DNA of 58,168 bases from Oscillospiraceae bacterium (GTDB lineage: Bacteria > Bacillota > Clostridia > Oscillospirales > Oscillospiraceae): positions 1 to 58,168 of the forward strand of contig JAFTYM010000043.1 in assembly GCA_017461585.1 (NCBI GenBank), written 5' to 3'. A model generated the notes under the pieces. The model saw only the letters and a program-made list of their open reading frames with translations. It was not told the DNA's origin and searched no databases. Positions 15,666 to 24,116 of this stretch are shown piece after piece (position 1 is the first letter of the stretch; every line of letters starts with the position of its first letter). The position numbers and the translations under genes are program-made.

Positions 15666-16886
15666 TTACAGGGAGAAGCGGTGGAAAATCTTCTTGCCCT
15701 TTTTGATTTTGATGCTCTCCTTAAGCTGTGCCTCGGAAACTGTCTGACCGATGCCTGTTACCTTTTCACCGTCAACGGAGATACCGCCCTGCTCGATAAG
15801 ACGCTTTGCCTCACCACGGCTCTTTGCGATGCCGCCAAGCACAAGAAGGTCTGCAACGGAGACAGCGCTGTCAACAAGAGAAGCCGCGTCAACAACTGTG
15901 TGGGGCATGTTTGCATCGTCGCCTGCGCCGCTGAAGAGCGCCAGAGAAGTCTCCTGAGCCTTCTTTGCCTCTTCTTCACCGTGAACAAGAGCTGTCAGGC
16001 TGTAAGCCAGAATGGACTTCTTCTCGTTGATGCGGGAATCATCCCACTTGTCCATTTCGTCGATCTCCTCAAGAGGAATGAAGGTGAGCATGCGGATGCA
16101 CTTCATAACGTCAGCATCGCCGACATTGCGCCAGTACTGATAGAACTCGAAGGGAGAAGTCTTGTTGGGGTCGAGCCAAACAGCGTTGCCTGCTGTCTTA
16201 CCCATCTTCTTGCCCTGAGAGTCGGTGAGAAGGGTAATTGTCATGGCGCTTGCATCCTTGCCCAGCTTGCGTCTGATAAGCTCGGTACCGCCGAGCATGT
16301 TGGACCACTGGTCGTCGCCGCCGAACTGGAGATTACAGTTGTAGTTCTTGAAGAGATAGTAGAAGTCGTAAGACTGCATGATCATATAGTTGAACTCGAG
16401 GAAAGAGAGACCCTTTTCCATTCTCTGCTTGTAGCACTCGGCTCTCAGCATGTTGTTAACAGAGAAGCAGGCGCCGACTTCACGGAGCATGTCAACGTAG
16501 TTGAGGTTTAAAAGCCAGTCTGCGTTGTTGAGCATCATAGCCTTGTCATCGCCAAACTCGATGAATTTCTCCATCTGTTTTTTGAAGCACTCTGCGTTGT
16601 GGTCGATGTCTTCCTTTGTGAGCATCTTTCTCATGTCAGTTCTGCCGGAGGGGTCGCCGATCATGGTTGTGCCGCCGCCGATGAGGGCGATGGGCTTGTT
16701 GCCAGCCATCTGAAGACGCTTCATAAGTGTGAGCGCCATAAAATGACCTGCTGTAAGGCTGTCTGCTGTGCAGTCAAAGCCGATGTAGAAGGTTGCTTTG
16801 CCGTTATTTATAAGCTCCTTAATTAAAGGCTCATCTGTAACCTGAGCGATAAGGCCGCGTGCCTGCAGCTCTTCATAAATGTTCAT
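15666..16886 (-). CDS. tyrS: tyrosyl-tRNA synthetase
   Basis: Charges tRNA-Tyr. A 406-residue class I synthetase with an AGHFMAL variant of HIGH (about 46-52), GGDDQWSN in the tyrosine pocket, KKMGKT as the KMSKS loop, and a C-terminal S4 RNA-binding domain (SRGEAKRLIEQGGISVDG). GGAGG precedes the ATG. A promoter is visible but no T-box leader, unlike many Firmicutes tyrS genes. Its place between degV and the SPFH operon, 2.5 kb from the aro promoter, is thematically fitting because charged tRNA-Tyr is the presumed signal for the aro attenuator. Confidence 0.96.
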   Translation of the reverse strand: MNIYEELQARGLIAQVTDEPLIKELINNGKATFYIGFDCTADSLTAGHFMALTLMKRLQMAGNKPIALIGGGTTMIGDPSGRTDMRKMLTKEDIDHNAECFKKQMEKFIEFGDDKAMMLNNADWLLNLNYVDMLREVGACFSVNNMLRAECYKQRMEKGLSFLEFNYMIMQSYDFYYLFKNYNCNLQFGGDDQWSNMLGGTELIRRKLGKDASAMTITLLTDSQGKKMGKTAGNAVWLDPNKTSPFEFYQYWRNVGDADVMKCIRMLTFIPLEEIDEMDKWDDSRINEKKSILAYSLTALVHGEEEAKKAQETSLALFSGAGDDANMPHTVVDAASLVDSAVSVADLLVLGGIAKSRGEAKRLIEQGGISVDGEKVTGIGQTVSEAQLKESIKIKKGKKIFHRFSL

Positions 16887-16961
16887 CTTCTGTTCCTCCT
16901 AAAAAATAAAGGTCAGACAAGAAATTTCTCATCCGGCCGAAGCTGTCAGATTTCGCAAAAC

Positions 16962-16990
16962 AGTATAACAGCTTTTTATATAAAGCGCAA
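16962..16990 (-). promoter_or_regulatory. promoter of tyrS
   Basis: On the minus strand TTGCGC (16985-16990), 17 nt, TATACT (16962-16967). The leader is about 70 nt and shows no T-box or leader peptide. Confidence 0.6.
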
Positions 16991-17019
16991 GTGCCGCATG
17001 GTTAAAAATCATTGAGAAC

Positions 17020-17055
17020 AAAGGAAAAACCGCAGCTTATCTCTAAGCTGCGGTT
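17020..17055 (-). terminator. terminator of the nfeD-SPFH-XRE operon
   Basis: 12-bp stem AACCGCAGCTTA/TAAGCTGCGGTT with a TCTC loop, followed on the minus strand by TTTTCCTTTG. It begins directly after the XRE gene stop. Confidence 0.85.
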
Positions 17056-17059
17056 AAAA

Positions 17060-17260
17060 CTATTTGTCTGTAAATTCGGCTATGTCTTCTAAACGGCATT
17101 GCAGTATTTTGCAAAGCTGGTCGAGAGTATAGGTGTTGACATTCTGATTCTTTCGGAGTCTGTCAAGCTGACCGGTGCTTATGTTGTATTCGTGTATGAG
17201 CTTGTATTGCGAAATACCGCGCTTTTTCATAGTTTCCCATAATCTGTCAAACACGATCAT
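17060..17260 (-). CDS. small XRE/Cro-type helix-turn-helix regulator
   Basis: A 66-residue protein that is one DNA-binding domain of the Cro/C1 type: MKKRGISQYKLIHEYNIS forms helices 1-2, TGQLDRLRKNQNVNTYT the recognition helix region, and LDQLCKILQCRLEDIAEF the last helices. There is no dimerisation or sensor domain. AGGAGG stands 8 nt before the ATG at 17260; an in-frame GTG at 17269 lies inside that site. The gene is 18 nt downstream of an SPFH gene, with its ribosome site next to that stop, so it belongs to the operon and may regulate it. Confidence 0.85.
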   Translation of the reverse strand: MIVFDRLWETMKKRGISQYKLIHEYNISTGQLDRLRKNQNVNTYTLDQLCKILQCRLEDIAEFTDK

Positions 17261-17278
17261 ACAAAGCACCTCCTTGGC

Positions 17279-18199
17279 TTAATTTTCTGCCTGTGTTACG
17301 CCGGAACTGCCGAAGTCAAAGACGGGGGTCATGCCGTTTTCACCTGCGACGAAGGTGGGAAGCTTGCCGTCCCATTTCTCGGCGTATGTATAGTCGATAA
17401 GCTCCTGCGTAAGGGAGTTGGAGATAAGCTCATTTGCCTCCGCCTCAGCTTCAGCTCTTGTGATGATCTCATAAGCCGCTGCGTCTGCCTCTGTCTTTCT
17501 GATCTCAGCTTCAGCCTCAGCCTCAATGACCTTCTGCTCAGCCTCGGTTTCTGCCCTCAGCTTGTTCTGCTCGGCAACCTGCTTTTCTTCAACTGCGTTT
17601 GTGAAGGCGTCTGTAAAGTCCATATCCTCGATAGAGGTGCTTACAAGCTCAATGTTGTAGTAAATAAGCTTTGTGGCAATGTCTTCCTCAATGGCCTGTG
17701 CCAACTCGCTTCTGCGTCCGATTATCTCTTCTGCATTATAACGGGCGGTGACGATTTTTACAGACTCTGCGATGGCAGGTGCGATAACCGTGTTGTAATA
17801 GTCTGTGCCGATAGTGCTGTAAATGGTCATGGCGTCAGACTTTTTGATCTGGAAGTTTACTGTGTAGACCATGGATACTTCCTGAATATCGGAAGAGAAA
17901 CAGGAGAGCTCAACGGTCTCCTTCTGTACGCGGTTATCCATCTTTACAACGCTCTGCCAGGGAAGGACAAAGTGCAGACCGGAGTCCAGCGTATAGTTTT
18001 CAACACGTCCGAAAGTGGTTACAACACCTGTGTGACCTGTGGGGACGGATGAAATGCAGGATGATGCGATGAGTAATACTGCCAGCAATACACCGACTAT
18101 CAGTCCGCCGAAAGCTGCCTGTTTTTTCTTAGTACGGACAGTCAGAAAAACGATCACACCGACAATGGCGGCGATGACGCCTAAAAACAATAAAAACAT
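17279..18199 (-). CDS. SPFH/prohibitin-family membrane protein
   Basis: A 306-residue protein with two N-terminal hydrophobic segments (about 2-20 and 30-50), then an SPFH (band 7) domain starting VPTGHTGVVTTFGRVENYTLDSG and a long helical, Ala/Glu-rich coiled coil (about 195-270). SPFH proteins form large ring- or cage-like oligomers on the membrane and organise lipid domains or protease partners. AGGAGC precedes the ATG. It is third in the operon after nfeD and a second SPFH gene and differs from that one in sequence and topology, so this is not a recent duplication. No FtsH gene is nearby. Confidence 0.85.
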   Translation of the reverse strand: MFLLFLGVIAAIVGVIVFLTVRTKKKQAAFGGLIVGVLLAVLLIASSCISSVPTGHTGVVTTFGRVENYTLDSGLHFVLPWQSVVKMDNRVQKETVELSCFSSDIQEVSMVYTVNFQIKKSDAMTIYSTIGTDYYNTVIAPAIAESVKIVTARYNAEEIIGRRSELAQAIEEDIATKLIYYNIELVSTSIEDMDFTDAFTNAVEEKQVAEQNKLRAETEAEQKVIEAEAEAEIRKTEADAAAYEIITRAEAEAEANELISNSLTQELIDYTYAEKWDGKLPTFVAGENGMTPVFDFGSSGVTQAEN

Positions 18200-18259
18200 T
18201 TAAAAGCTCCTTTAAAAATTTAAACTGAGAGGAATGTCCGAAGACATTCCTCATTTGCG

Positions 18260-19186
18260 TTACTTCTGTACTGTTGTCTTCTTAACTGCAGGAGCTTCGG
18301 GGTCTGCAATAACTTCCTTAAAGGATGTTGCAAGACCGGCAAGTCCCTGAATCTCAGAGGGAATGATTATCTTTGTTGCCTTGCCGTTTGCGGCTGCTGT
18401 GAAGGCCTCCAGAGCACGGAGCTTGATTACAGCATCAGATGCGCCTGCCTCGTTTACAAGGCGGATACCTTCTGCGTTGGCTGTCTGGAGCTTGATGATG
18501 GCTTCAGCCTGACCTTCAGCCTCTAAGATAGCGGACTGCTTCTTGGCGTCAGCTCTCAGGATTGCAGCTTCCTTTTCACCTTCGGCTTCAAGGATTGCAG
18601 ACTTCTTTTCACCTTCAGCTCTCAGGATAGCTTCGCGGCGTTCACGCTCAGCCTTCATCTGCTTTTCCATAGCATTCTGAATTTCCTTAGGAGGCATAAT
18701 ATTCTTCAGCTCAACGCGGTTGACCTTGATACCCCAGGGGTCGGTAGCTTCGTCAAGGATGGAACGCATCTGTGAGTTGATTGTGTCTCGGGATGTAAGA
18801 GTCTGGTCCAGCTCCATGTCACCGATGATATTACGGAGAGTTGTAGCTGTCAGATTCTCAATAGCGGACATGGGGTTCTCAACGCCGTATGTGTAAAGCT
18901 TGGGGTCTGTGATCTCAAAGAAGATAACTGTATCGATCTGCATTGTTACGTTATCTTTTGTGATAACAGGCTGGGGAGGGAAGTCTACGACCTGCTCTTT
19001 AAGGGAGACGGTTTTTGCGATCTTCTCAATGAAAGGAACCTTAAAGTGGAAACCTACGTTCCATGTTGCTTTATATGCACCCAGACGTTCAACGACAACT
19101 GCTCTTGCCTGAGGTACGATCTTAAAGCAGCGTGCGATAACTATCAGCACGACGACAACTATAATACCAATGCCTACATACTCCAT
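18260..19186 (-). CDS. SPFH/stomatin-like protein (paraslipin type)
   Basis: A 308-residue protein with one N-terminal transmembrane helix (about 4-20), an SPFH domain (VPQARAVVVERLGAYKATW, VSLKEQVVDFPPQPVITKDNV, EIQNAMEKQMKAERERR) and an exceptional run of EAEGEK-like repeats (about 185-230) that forms a coiled coil. This is the layout of QmcA/paraslipin, whose partner is NfeD. GGAGG precedes the ATG. The gene lies 16 nt downstream of nfeD, the classical pairing, which supports the family call. Function is membrane organisation in general terms; no substrate is known. Confidence 0.92.
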   Translation of the reverse strand: MEYVGIGIIVVVVLIVIARCFKIVPQARAVVVERLGAYKATWNVGFHFKVPFIEKIAKTVSLKEQVVDFPPQPVITKDNVTMQIDTVIFFEITDPKLYTYGVENPMSAIENLTATTLRNIIGDMELDQTLTSRDTINSQMRSILDEATDPWGIKVNRVELKNIMPPKEIQNAMEKQMKAERERREAILRAEGEKKSAILEAEGEKEAAILRADAKKQSAILEAEGQAEAIIKLQTANAEGIRLVNEAGASDAVIKLRALEAFTAAANGKATKIIIPSEIQGLAGLATSFKEVIADPEAPAVKKTTVQK

Positions 19187-19202
19187 GAAATTTCCTCCTT
19201 AA

Positions 19203-19649
19203 TTATTCAATGTTCTGTTCGATGGGAATTACTATGAGCTTTACGCCTTCAATGGCAACTGCCCTTACCAGGTCTCCCTCTTTAAAAGGCTGACCGGTTT
19301 TACTTCTTGCTGTCCAGATTTTGCCCTGAACGGAAACTGCGCCGGTGGCTGCGATGTTGTCGATATCCTCGGTAACCTTGCATGCCATACCGATAACTCT
19401 GTCTGCGTTTGTGGGTTTTACCTGTGCGTTGAGATGTTTCTTCACAAGCGGCCGTGTGAGAATGAGCGCTGCAATGGCAACGACAAGGAAGAGAACTATC
19501 TGCAGCCACAGGGGACCGTGACAAAGCGCAACGATAAACGCCGCCAGAGAGCCTGCTGCAAACCAGATAGACACCAGCTGAACCGTCGCCGCTTCTGCAA
19601 TGGCAAAAACGATGAGAGCTGCCAGCCAGATGATTGACATCAGATCCAT
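19203..19649 (-). CDS. NfeD-family membrane protein
   Basis: A 148-residue short NfeD: three or four hydrophobic segments in residues 1-75, then a soluble OB-fold domain (about 85-145, VIGMACKVTEDIDN...GAVSVQGKIWTARS...GDLVRAVAIEGVKLIV). It has no N-terminal ClpP-like protease domain, so it is the short partner type. NfeD proteins bind SPFH proteins, and the gene lies directly before a paraslipin gene. GGAGG stands about 10 nt before the ATG. It is first in the four-gene operon. Confidence 0.9.
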   Translation of the reverse strand: MDLMSIIWLAALIVFAIAEAATVQLVSIWFAAGSLAAFIVALCHGPLWLQIVLFLVVAIAALILTRPLVKKHLNAQVKPTNADRVIGMACKVTEDIDNIAATGAVSVQGKIWTARSKTGQPFKEGDLVRAVAIEGVKLIVIPIEQNIE

Positions 19650-19742
19650 AACCCGTTTTCCTCCTTTATATTTTTAAGTTATATTTATAGTATATCATTA
19701 GCAGAGAAAAATAAATACTCAAAATAGTTTACCAGCATAAGT

Positions 19743-19790
19743 GTAACTTTAAGTTACCTAAATAGTAAACCTAATGCGTAAATTTGTCAA
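19743..19790 (-). promoter_or_regulatory. promoter and palindrome of the nfeD-SPFH operon
   Basis: On the minus strand TTGACA (19785-19790), 17 nt, TACTAT (19762-19767). A perfect palindrome GTAACTTTAAGTTAC (19743-19757) lies at the predicted start of transcription, and a looser pair GTTTAC/GTAAAC encloses it. The site looks like a repressor operator; the operon's own XRE protein is a candidate. The gap 19650-20024 holds this promoter, an A/T-rich stretch without genes and the hairpin at 19921. Confidence 0.65.
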
Positions 19791-19920
19791 TATATTTTTG
19801 CGAAAATCTGTAATTTGTTATTTTGCTGCATTTTTGTATATATTTTTTGGTGAAATTGCTGTGTGATATTTTTATAAAATAGGGAGCTGAGTGAATAAAA
19901 TTTACGTTTGTTTGATGAGT

Positions 19921-19954
19921 ATAGAAAAAGGAAATCGCAGTTTCCTTTTTCTAT
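19921..19954. terminator. hairpin upstream of padR
   Basis: Perfect 14-bp inverted repeat ATAGAAAAAGGAAA/TTTCCTTTTTCTAT with a 6-nt loop. It touches the -35 box of padR and may insulate it from upstream transcription. Confidence 0.6.
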
Positions 19955-20010
19955 TGACAAAACCCATGCAGCATACTACAATATCGTTATACGATATCAA
20001 TTAACGATAT
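19954..20010 (+). promoter_or_regulatory. padR promoter with operator
   Basis: TTGACA (19954-19959), 17 nt, TACAAT (19977-19982). A perfect palindrome ATATCGTTATACGATAT (19981-19997) starts at the -10 box, and a third half-site ACGATAT follows at 20004-20010. This fits repression by the PadR protein encoded directly downstream. Confidence 0.78.
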
Positions 20011-20024
20011 TATGAGGTGATAAT

Positions 20025-20390
20025 ATGCCGAAAAAGTCTATGGAGACTCTTACAGAGTCCATGTTTTATGTGCTCATGGCGTTTTCAAAAAGACCCATGT
20101 GCGGAATAGAGGTTACAGAGTATATCGAGAGAAAGACGTCAGGGCGTGTGCTTATGGGACCTGCCACGCTGTACACGATTTTGGGCAAGTTTGAAAAAGA
20201 GAAGTATATCCGTGAGGTAGAGGTAGTAGGCAGAAAACGCACCTACTGCATTACACAAAAAGGATATGATGCCTATAAGGAAGAGGTCGCAAGGCTTAAA
20301 CAATGCATACTGGATGCGGAAGGGGCTGACGATTTTGAGCGAGAAGAAACTGAAGAAATGTTACCGTCTGCCGCCCTGTCCCCCGTATGA
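20025..20390 (+). CDS. PadR-family transcriptional regulator
   Basis: A 121-residue winged-helix repressor: TESMFYVLMAFSKRPMCGIEVTEYI (helices 1-2), ATLYTILGKFEKEKYI (recognition helix) and the wing REVEVVGRKRTYCITQKG, followed by a short helical dimerisation tail, as in the short PadR type. GAGGTG precedes the ATG. It is first in an operon whose next gene overlaps it and encodes a DUF2812 membrane protein, a very frequent partnership in Firmicutes. Likely autoregulated through ATATCGT-type sites in its promoter. The ligand is unknown. Confidence 0.93.
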   Translation: MPKKSMETLTESMFYVLMAFSKRPMCGIEVTEYIERKTSGRVLMGPATLYTILGKFEKEKYIREVEVVGRKRTYCITQKGYDAYKEEVARLKQCILDAEGADDFEREETEEMLPSAALSPV

Positions 20391-21543
20391 TGTAGAGGGG
20401 ACCGAGAGCTGGCTTTCTGACATGGCGCGTGACGGCTGGCTTTTGGCTGAGGATGGCTTGTTTTTAGGCGTTGCCACCTTTGAAAAATCTGTGCCTGTGG
20501 AGATGACCTACCGCCTGACCGTTGCTGAAAACGGAACAAGCATGTGGGGCGAAAACAACGGTGACCCCGATGCTGACGAGATAGAACACAGCGCAATGTA
20601 TGGCTGGGAGTATATCGCAAAGCGTGGAGATTTCCACGTTTACCGCAGCGCAAAGCCTATGCTGCGTGAACTGAACACCGACCCGGAAGTTCAGGCAATA
20701 GCGCTGAAGGAGCTGAAAAAGCGCCAGCGCGGTTCATGGCTTGAGTGGATATTCTGGATAGTATATTTTATTGTAAGATATGCAAAAAGCAGAATATTTA
20801 CGACCATGCTCTATGCGAAAACGTGGTTTATGCTTCTTGCGTTCGGCGTGCTGCTGTGGTTTCTCATAAACTCAATAGTGCGCGCAGTTCATTACAGAAA
20901 GCTGCGAAATAAGCTGCAGGAGCAGGGGAGACTTGACAGCGGCAAAAACTGGAGAAGCGGTGCTGCAAAATATCATATCGGCAGATTTACACGATACGTT
21001 CTTGTAATCGCGCTTGTGATGATTTTTATGGTAAATATCTCTTCAACTGTGTTGGGAGAAAACGAGATACCGATTTCTGAATTTTCTGAAGAGCCGCCTT
21101 TTGCAACGATAGCGGATTTTGCGGAAGGCGAATATGAACTGCAGAACTACGGCTCGTGGGGAAATAATGTGATCCACTGGAGCGATTGGCTTGCTCCCGA
21201 GTGCTGGCGCTGGCACGAAATTGCCAAAGTTCGCACGGAAAATGGAACGCTGGATGGCGGCTTGTACATTGATTATTATGAAACTGCAGCGCCGTGGATA
21301 GCGAATATTATTGCAAAAGAGTACTACAAAGTGGCAAGGTGGGATAAAGACTTTGAGATTTTTGAAGCCGAGCTGCCCGAGGGAAATTTTGCAGCGTGCT
21401 ACTACGATGAGATACATATACCGACTATGATACTTCAGCGGGGAAATGTAGTCATTAATGTCAGCTTTATCCAGTACGGCGAGGGCTATGTGATGAGCTT
21501 TGAGGAGTGGACGGCTATAGTGGGAGAGTATTTGGGAAAGTGA
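20335..21543 (+). CDS. DUF2812 domain membrane protein, copy 1
   Basis: A 402-residue protein. The N-terminal DUF2812 domain (about 8-115) contains PPYDVEGTESWLSDMARDGW and a FEK-----YRLT motif. Two transmembrane pairs lie near 140-185 and 225-245, followed by an outside C-terminal domain. The start is TTG at 20335 with AAGGGG ahead; it overlaps padR by 56 nt. Longer in-frame starts inside padR are unlikely because the downstream paralogue aligns from this point. Function unknown; proteins of this family are often encoded with PadR regulators and are suspected to be sensors. Confidence 0.8.
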   Translation: MSEKKLKKCYRLPPCPPYDVEGTESWLSDMARDGWLLAEDGLFLGVATFEKSVPVEMTYRLTVAENGTSMWGENNGDPDADEIEHSAMYGWEYIAKRGDFHVYRSAKPMLRELNTDPEVQAIALKELKKRQRGSWLEWIFWIVYFIVRYAKSRIFTTMLYAKTWFMLLAFGVLLWFLINSIVRAVHYRKLRNKLQEQGRLDSGKNWRSGAAKYHIGRFTRYVLVIALVMIFMVNISSTVLGENEIPISEFSEEPPFATIADFAEGEYELQNYGSWGNNVIHWSDWLAPECWRWHEIAKVRTENGTLDGGLYIDYYETAAPWIANIIAKEYYKVARWDKDFEIFEAELPEGNFAACYYDEIHIPTMILQRGNVVINVSFIQYGEGYVMSFEEWTAIVGEYLGK

Positions 21544-21571
21544 CAGGTTTTGGCGAAAGGAGCTGAAAACC

Positions 21572-22783
21572 GTGAAAGATAAGAAAAACAGAAATGTTTA
21601 CAGATTTCTGCCGTGTTCGTTCTTTGACGTAGAGGGGATTGAGAGCTGGCTTTCAGATATGGCGCTTGAGGGATATTTTCTGGAAAAAGACGGTTTTAAA
21701 GTCGGATTTGCCGTTTTTGAAAAAAGAGAGCCTGTAAACCTGCGGTATCGTCTTACAGTTGTGGGGAACGGAACGCGCTCTGCAGCGGATGAGGACAGAC
21801 CCGAATGGGAAGAACGGATATATTATAAAGAACACGGATGGGACTACAGAGCAACCTACAGCGGATTTCATATTTACTGCACAGCAGACCCCGATGCTGC
21901 GGAATTGCACACGGAACCTGCGGTGCAGGCACTCACTTTCAAAAGGCTGAGAAAGCAGTTTTTTGGACTTCTGATATACAGAATTATTTTGGCGCTGCTG
22001 CCATTGTATATATGCTGCGTAAGTATGCTTTCAACAATGCTGAGAATGAGAAGCTGGGTTGTTATACTGTTTCTTGCATGTGTGATCTGGATGATAGCGG
22101 ATACGGTGCGTGAAGCTTTGATTTTACGGCGGGTGCATCAAAAGCTGAAAATAGGTATTGAACTTGAAAGAGACCGTGACTGGCGTAAAAACAGCCGAAA
22201 ATATACTGCAAAAGAGATCATCACAACGATTGCGGCAATATTTTTGCTGGTCGGAATGGTTTTGTACCATGTGTCATATAAGCCTGACAGAAATATGCAG
22301 CCGATTGAGGAATTTGAAGGAGATATACCATTTGCAACCGTTGCGGATTTTGCGCCCAATGGCAGATATTCCAACGACAGTTGGGGCAACAGCAACGAGT
22401 TTAAACGTTGGAGTGACATAATTGCTCCTGTGTGCATTGTGTGGGATGAGGGAGCGCGCGTATATTTTGATGACGGAGGAGAGTACGGCTGCTGGTTGCA
22501 GGTGGAATACTATGAAATGGCGGCGCCTTGGCTGGCAAGGGCGTTAGTGAGAGAAGAAAAACGCTTAAATCTGCATGGCTATGAGTTTTTTGATATTGAA
22601 GTGTCCGGGGCTGACTACGCTTTTATTTATTATGACTATGTGCTTAACATTGTAATTCAGGACGGAAACAGGGTTGTACACGCGAGAGTGTCTGATTTGG
22701 GTGTATTCACGGATGAGCGTTTTGATGTGGATTTAACAGAAGAGGATTACATAAGAATTGTTGCGGAAAAGTTTTTAAATTAG
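21572..22783 (+). CDS. DUF2812 domain membrane protein, copy 2
   Basis: A 403-residue paralogue of the preceding protein with the same layout: DUF2812 (DVEGIESWLSDMALEGYFL, FEKREPVNLRYRLTV), two hydrophobic regions (about 135-185 and 215-235) and a C-terminal outside domain beginning PIEEFEGDIPFATVADFA, a motif nearly identical to PISEFSEEPPFATIADFA in copy 1. GTG start with AAAGGAG nine bases upstream, 28 nt after copy 1. The duplication is old, since most positions differ. Function unknown. Confidence 0.82.
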   Translation: MKDKKNRNVYRFLPCSFFDVEGIESWLSDMALEGYFLEKDGFKVGFAVFEKREPVNLRYRLTVVGNGTRSAADEDRPEWEERIYYKEHGWDYRATYSGFHIYCTADPDAAELHTEPAVQALTFKRLRKQFFGLLIYRIILALLPLYICCVSMLSTMLRMRSWVVILFLACVIWMIADTVREALILRRVHQKLKIGIELERDRDWRKNSRKYTAKEIITTIAAIFLLVGMVLYHVSYKPDRNMQPIEEFEGDIPFATVADFAPNGRYSNDSWGNSNEFKRWSDIIAPVCIVWDEGARVYFDDGGEYGCWLQVEYYEMAAPWLARALVREEKRLNLHGYEFFDIEVSGADYAFIYYDYVLNIVIQDGNRVVHARVSDLGVFTDERFDVDLTEEDYIRIVAEKFLN

Positions 22784-22789
22784 AAATTT

Positions 22790-22810
22790 CGGGAAGCTTT
22801 TTGCTTCCCG
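22790..22810 (+). terminator. weak hairpin between DUF2812 copy 2 and the sigma gene
   Basis: Stem CGGGAAGC/GCTTCCCG with a T5 loop and no U-tract after it. It may give partial termination or processing rather than a full stop. Confidence 0.45.
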
Positions 22811-22863
22811 AGTGTTATATTTCCGTCAAAAACGTGTCTATATGGGTGAAAGGGGGAAAAGCC

Positions 22864-23424
22864 ATGGAAGATGAGAAAATTATTGAGCTGTATTGGGGAA
22901 GAGATCGTGAGGCGATTTCCGAGACAGACAAAAAGTACGGAAGCTACTGCATGACCGTGGCAAATAATATCCTGCACAGCACCCGGGATGCGGAAGAGTG
23001 TGTCAACGATACATACTTTAAAACATGGAACTCCATTCCGCCAACTCGTCCTAAAATCCTGTCGGCATTTTTGGGGAAGATAACCCGAAATCTTGCCTTT
23101 AACCGCTATCGCATGGAAAATGCGGAGAAAAGAGGGGGCGGTGAGCTGCCGCTGATTTTGGATGAGCTGGCAGAGCTTGTTTCAGGCGAGGATGACGTGG
23201 AAAGTGCGGTTGAACTTTCTGAGCTGAAAAATACCTTGAACGCATTTTTAAAGGGACTTTCACAGGACAAACGCAGCATCTTCCTGCGCCGCTACTGGTA
23301 CTGCGACAGCGTAAAGGAGATTGCAGAGAGATACGCCATGAGCGAGGCGGCAGTGTCCATGAACCTTGTGCGCCTGAGAAAGCGGCTGCGCGGATTTTTG
23401 ATGGAAAGGGGATTTGAGGTTTGA
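22864..23424 (+). CDS. ECF-type RNA polymerase sigma factor
   Basis: A 186-residue sigma factor with region 2 (about 10-85, including DAEECVNDTYFKTWNSIPP and the FLGKITRNLAFNRYR recognition segment) and region 4 (about 125-182, KEIAERYAMSEAAVSMNLVRLRKRL read in parts). AAAGGGGG precedes the ATG at 22864; an in-frame upstream ATG at 22801 falls in the hairpin of the intergenic region. The stop overlaps the TTG start of its partner (TTGA), so the two are translationally coupled. It is a different lineage from the sigma factor at 2579. Confidence 0.9.
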   Translation: MEDEKIIELYWGRDREAISETDKKYGSYCMTVANNILHSTRDAEECVNDTYFKTWNSIPPTRPKILSAFLGKITRNLAFNRYRMENAEKRGGGELPLILDELAELVSGEDDVESAVELSELKNTLNAFLKGLSQDKRSIFLRRYWYCDSVKEIAERYAMSEAAVSMNLVRLRKRLRGFLMERGFEV

Positions 23425-24116
23425 AAAAAGAGGATATGTTTGAAGCTTTGAACGATGTGGATGATGAATACATCGAAAAAGCCAACGGAAAGAAAAAGCG
23501 CGGCTTTACCAAATGGGCTGCCTTGGCGGCATGTTTTTGCATCGTTGTTATAGGCGCTGTCACTATATTTTTGCCGAATAAGGACGCGGCAGGCGGCTAT
23601 GATGCAGGGGGCTCTGACATGGACGGAGAAGCGGGAATGTACAGCATCGCCGTGTATCCCCCTTACGAGAGCGAGGAAAATGTAGCCGATGCGCAGATAA
23701 TCACGCTCAGCGAGACCGAGGCTTATTCCTTTGAAACGCTGGGCGAGGCTCTTCCAACCGAGCTTCCCGAGGGGTATTCTTATCAGAGCGGTTATCTCTA
23801 TGACACCACTATGGAAGACGGCACCAAGTATTATATGCTCCGCGTGACCTTTGCCGACGGACCCCGACCAGAGGAGATCGTCACCGAGGACGGGGGAGTT
23901 GTTGCACCTGATCCGAATGAGATGCCTGATGAGTTTTACGTGCTTGTGACGAACTATCAGCCTGTTGAGAATGTTGAATTATATACATCCGGAGATGTTG
24001 GCGATATAGACATCAACGATATATGGTTTAGTAATGGCGAGAATATATACCGTGCTGTTGAAGCGTATGATTTGTCGGATGATGAAATTTTGATAGTACT
24101 TCAGTCTATGGACTAA
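23421..24116 (+). CDS. membrane-anchored partner of the ECF sigma factor
   Basis: A 231-residue single-pass protein: an N-terminal cytoplasmic helix (KKEDMFEALNDVDDEYIEKA), a basic patch, one transmembrane segment (about 30-52, WAALAACFCIVVIGAVTIF) and an acidic outside domain. The N-terminal helix resembles those of small anti-sigma-like proteins paired with ECF factors in Clostridia. The TTG start overlaps the sigma stop by 4 nt and is preceded by GAGG; Met6 is an alternative with a very close ribosome site. Likely holds or senses for the sigma factor, by context. Confidence 0.7.
   Translation: MKKEDMFEALNDVDDEYIEKANGKKKRGFTKWAALAACFCIVVIGAVTIFLPNKDAAGGYDAGGSDMDGEAGMYSIAVYPPYESEENVADAQIITLSETEAYSFETLGEALPTELPEGYSYQSGYLYDTTMEDGTKYYMLRVTFADGPRPEEIVTEDGGVVAPDPNEMPDEFYVLVTNYQPVENVELYTSGDVGDIDINDIWFSNGENIYRAVEAYDLSDDEILIVLQSMD

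Noticed and set aside
15681-16511. 276-codon plus-strand frame over tyrS
   Set aside because: Antisense shadow of the tyrosyl-tRNA synthetase gene.
16887-17000. T-box or leader peptide before tyrS
   Set aside because: The leader is only about 70 nt, with no terminator, no T-box element and no Tyr-rich frame.
23421-24116. Calling the ECF partner a classical ZAS anti-sigma factor
   Set aside because: No HxxxCxxC motif is visible in the cytoplasmic part, so only a topology-based call is made.
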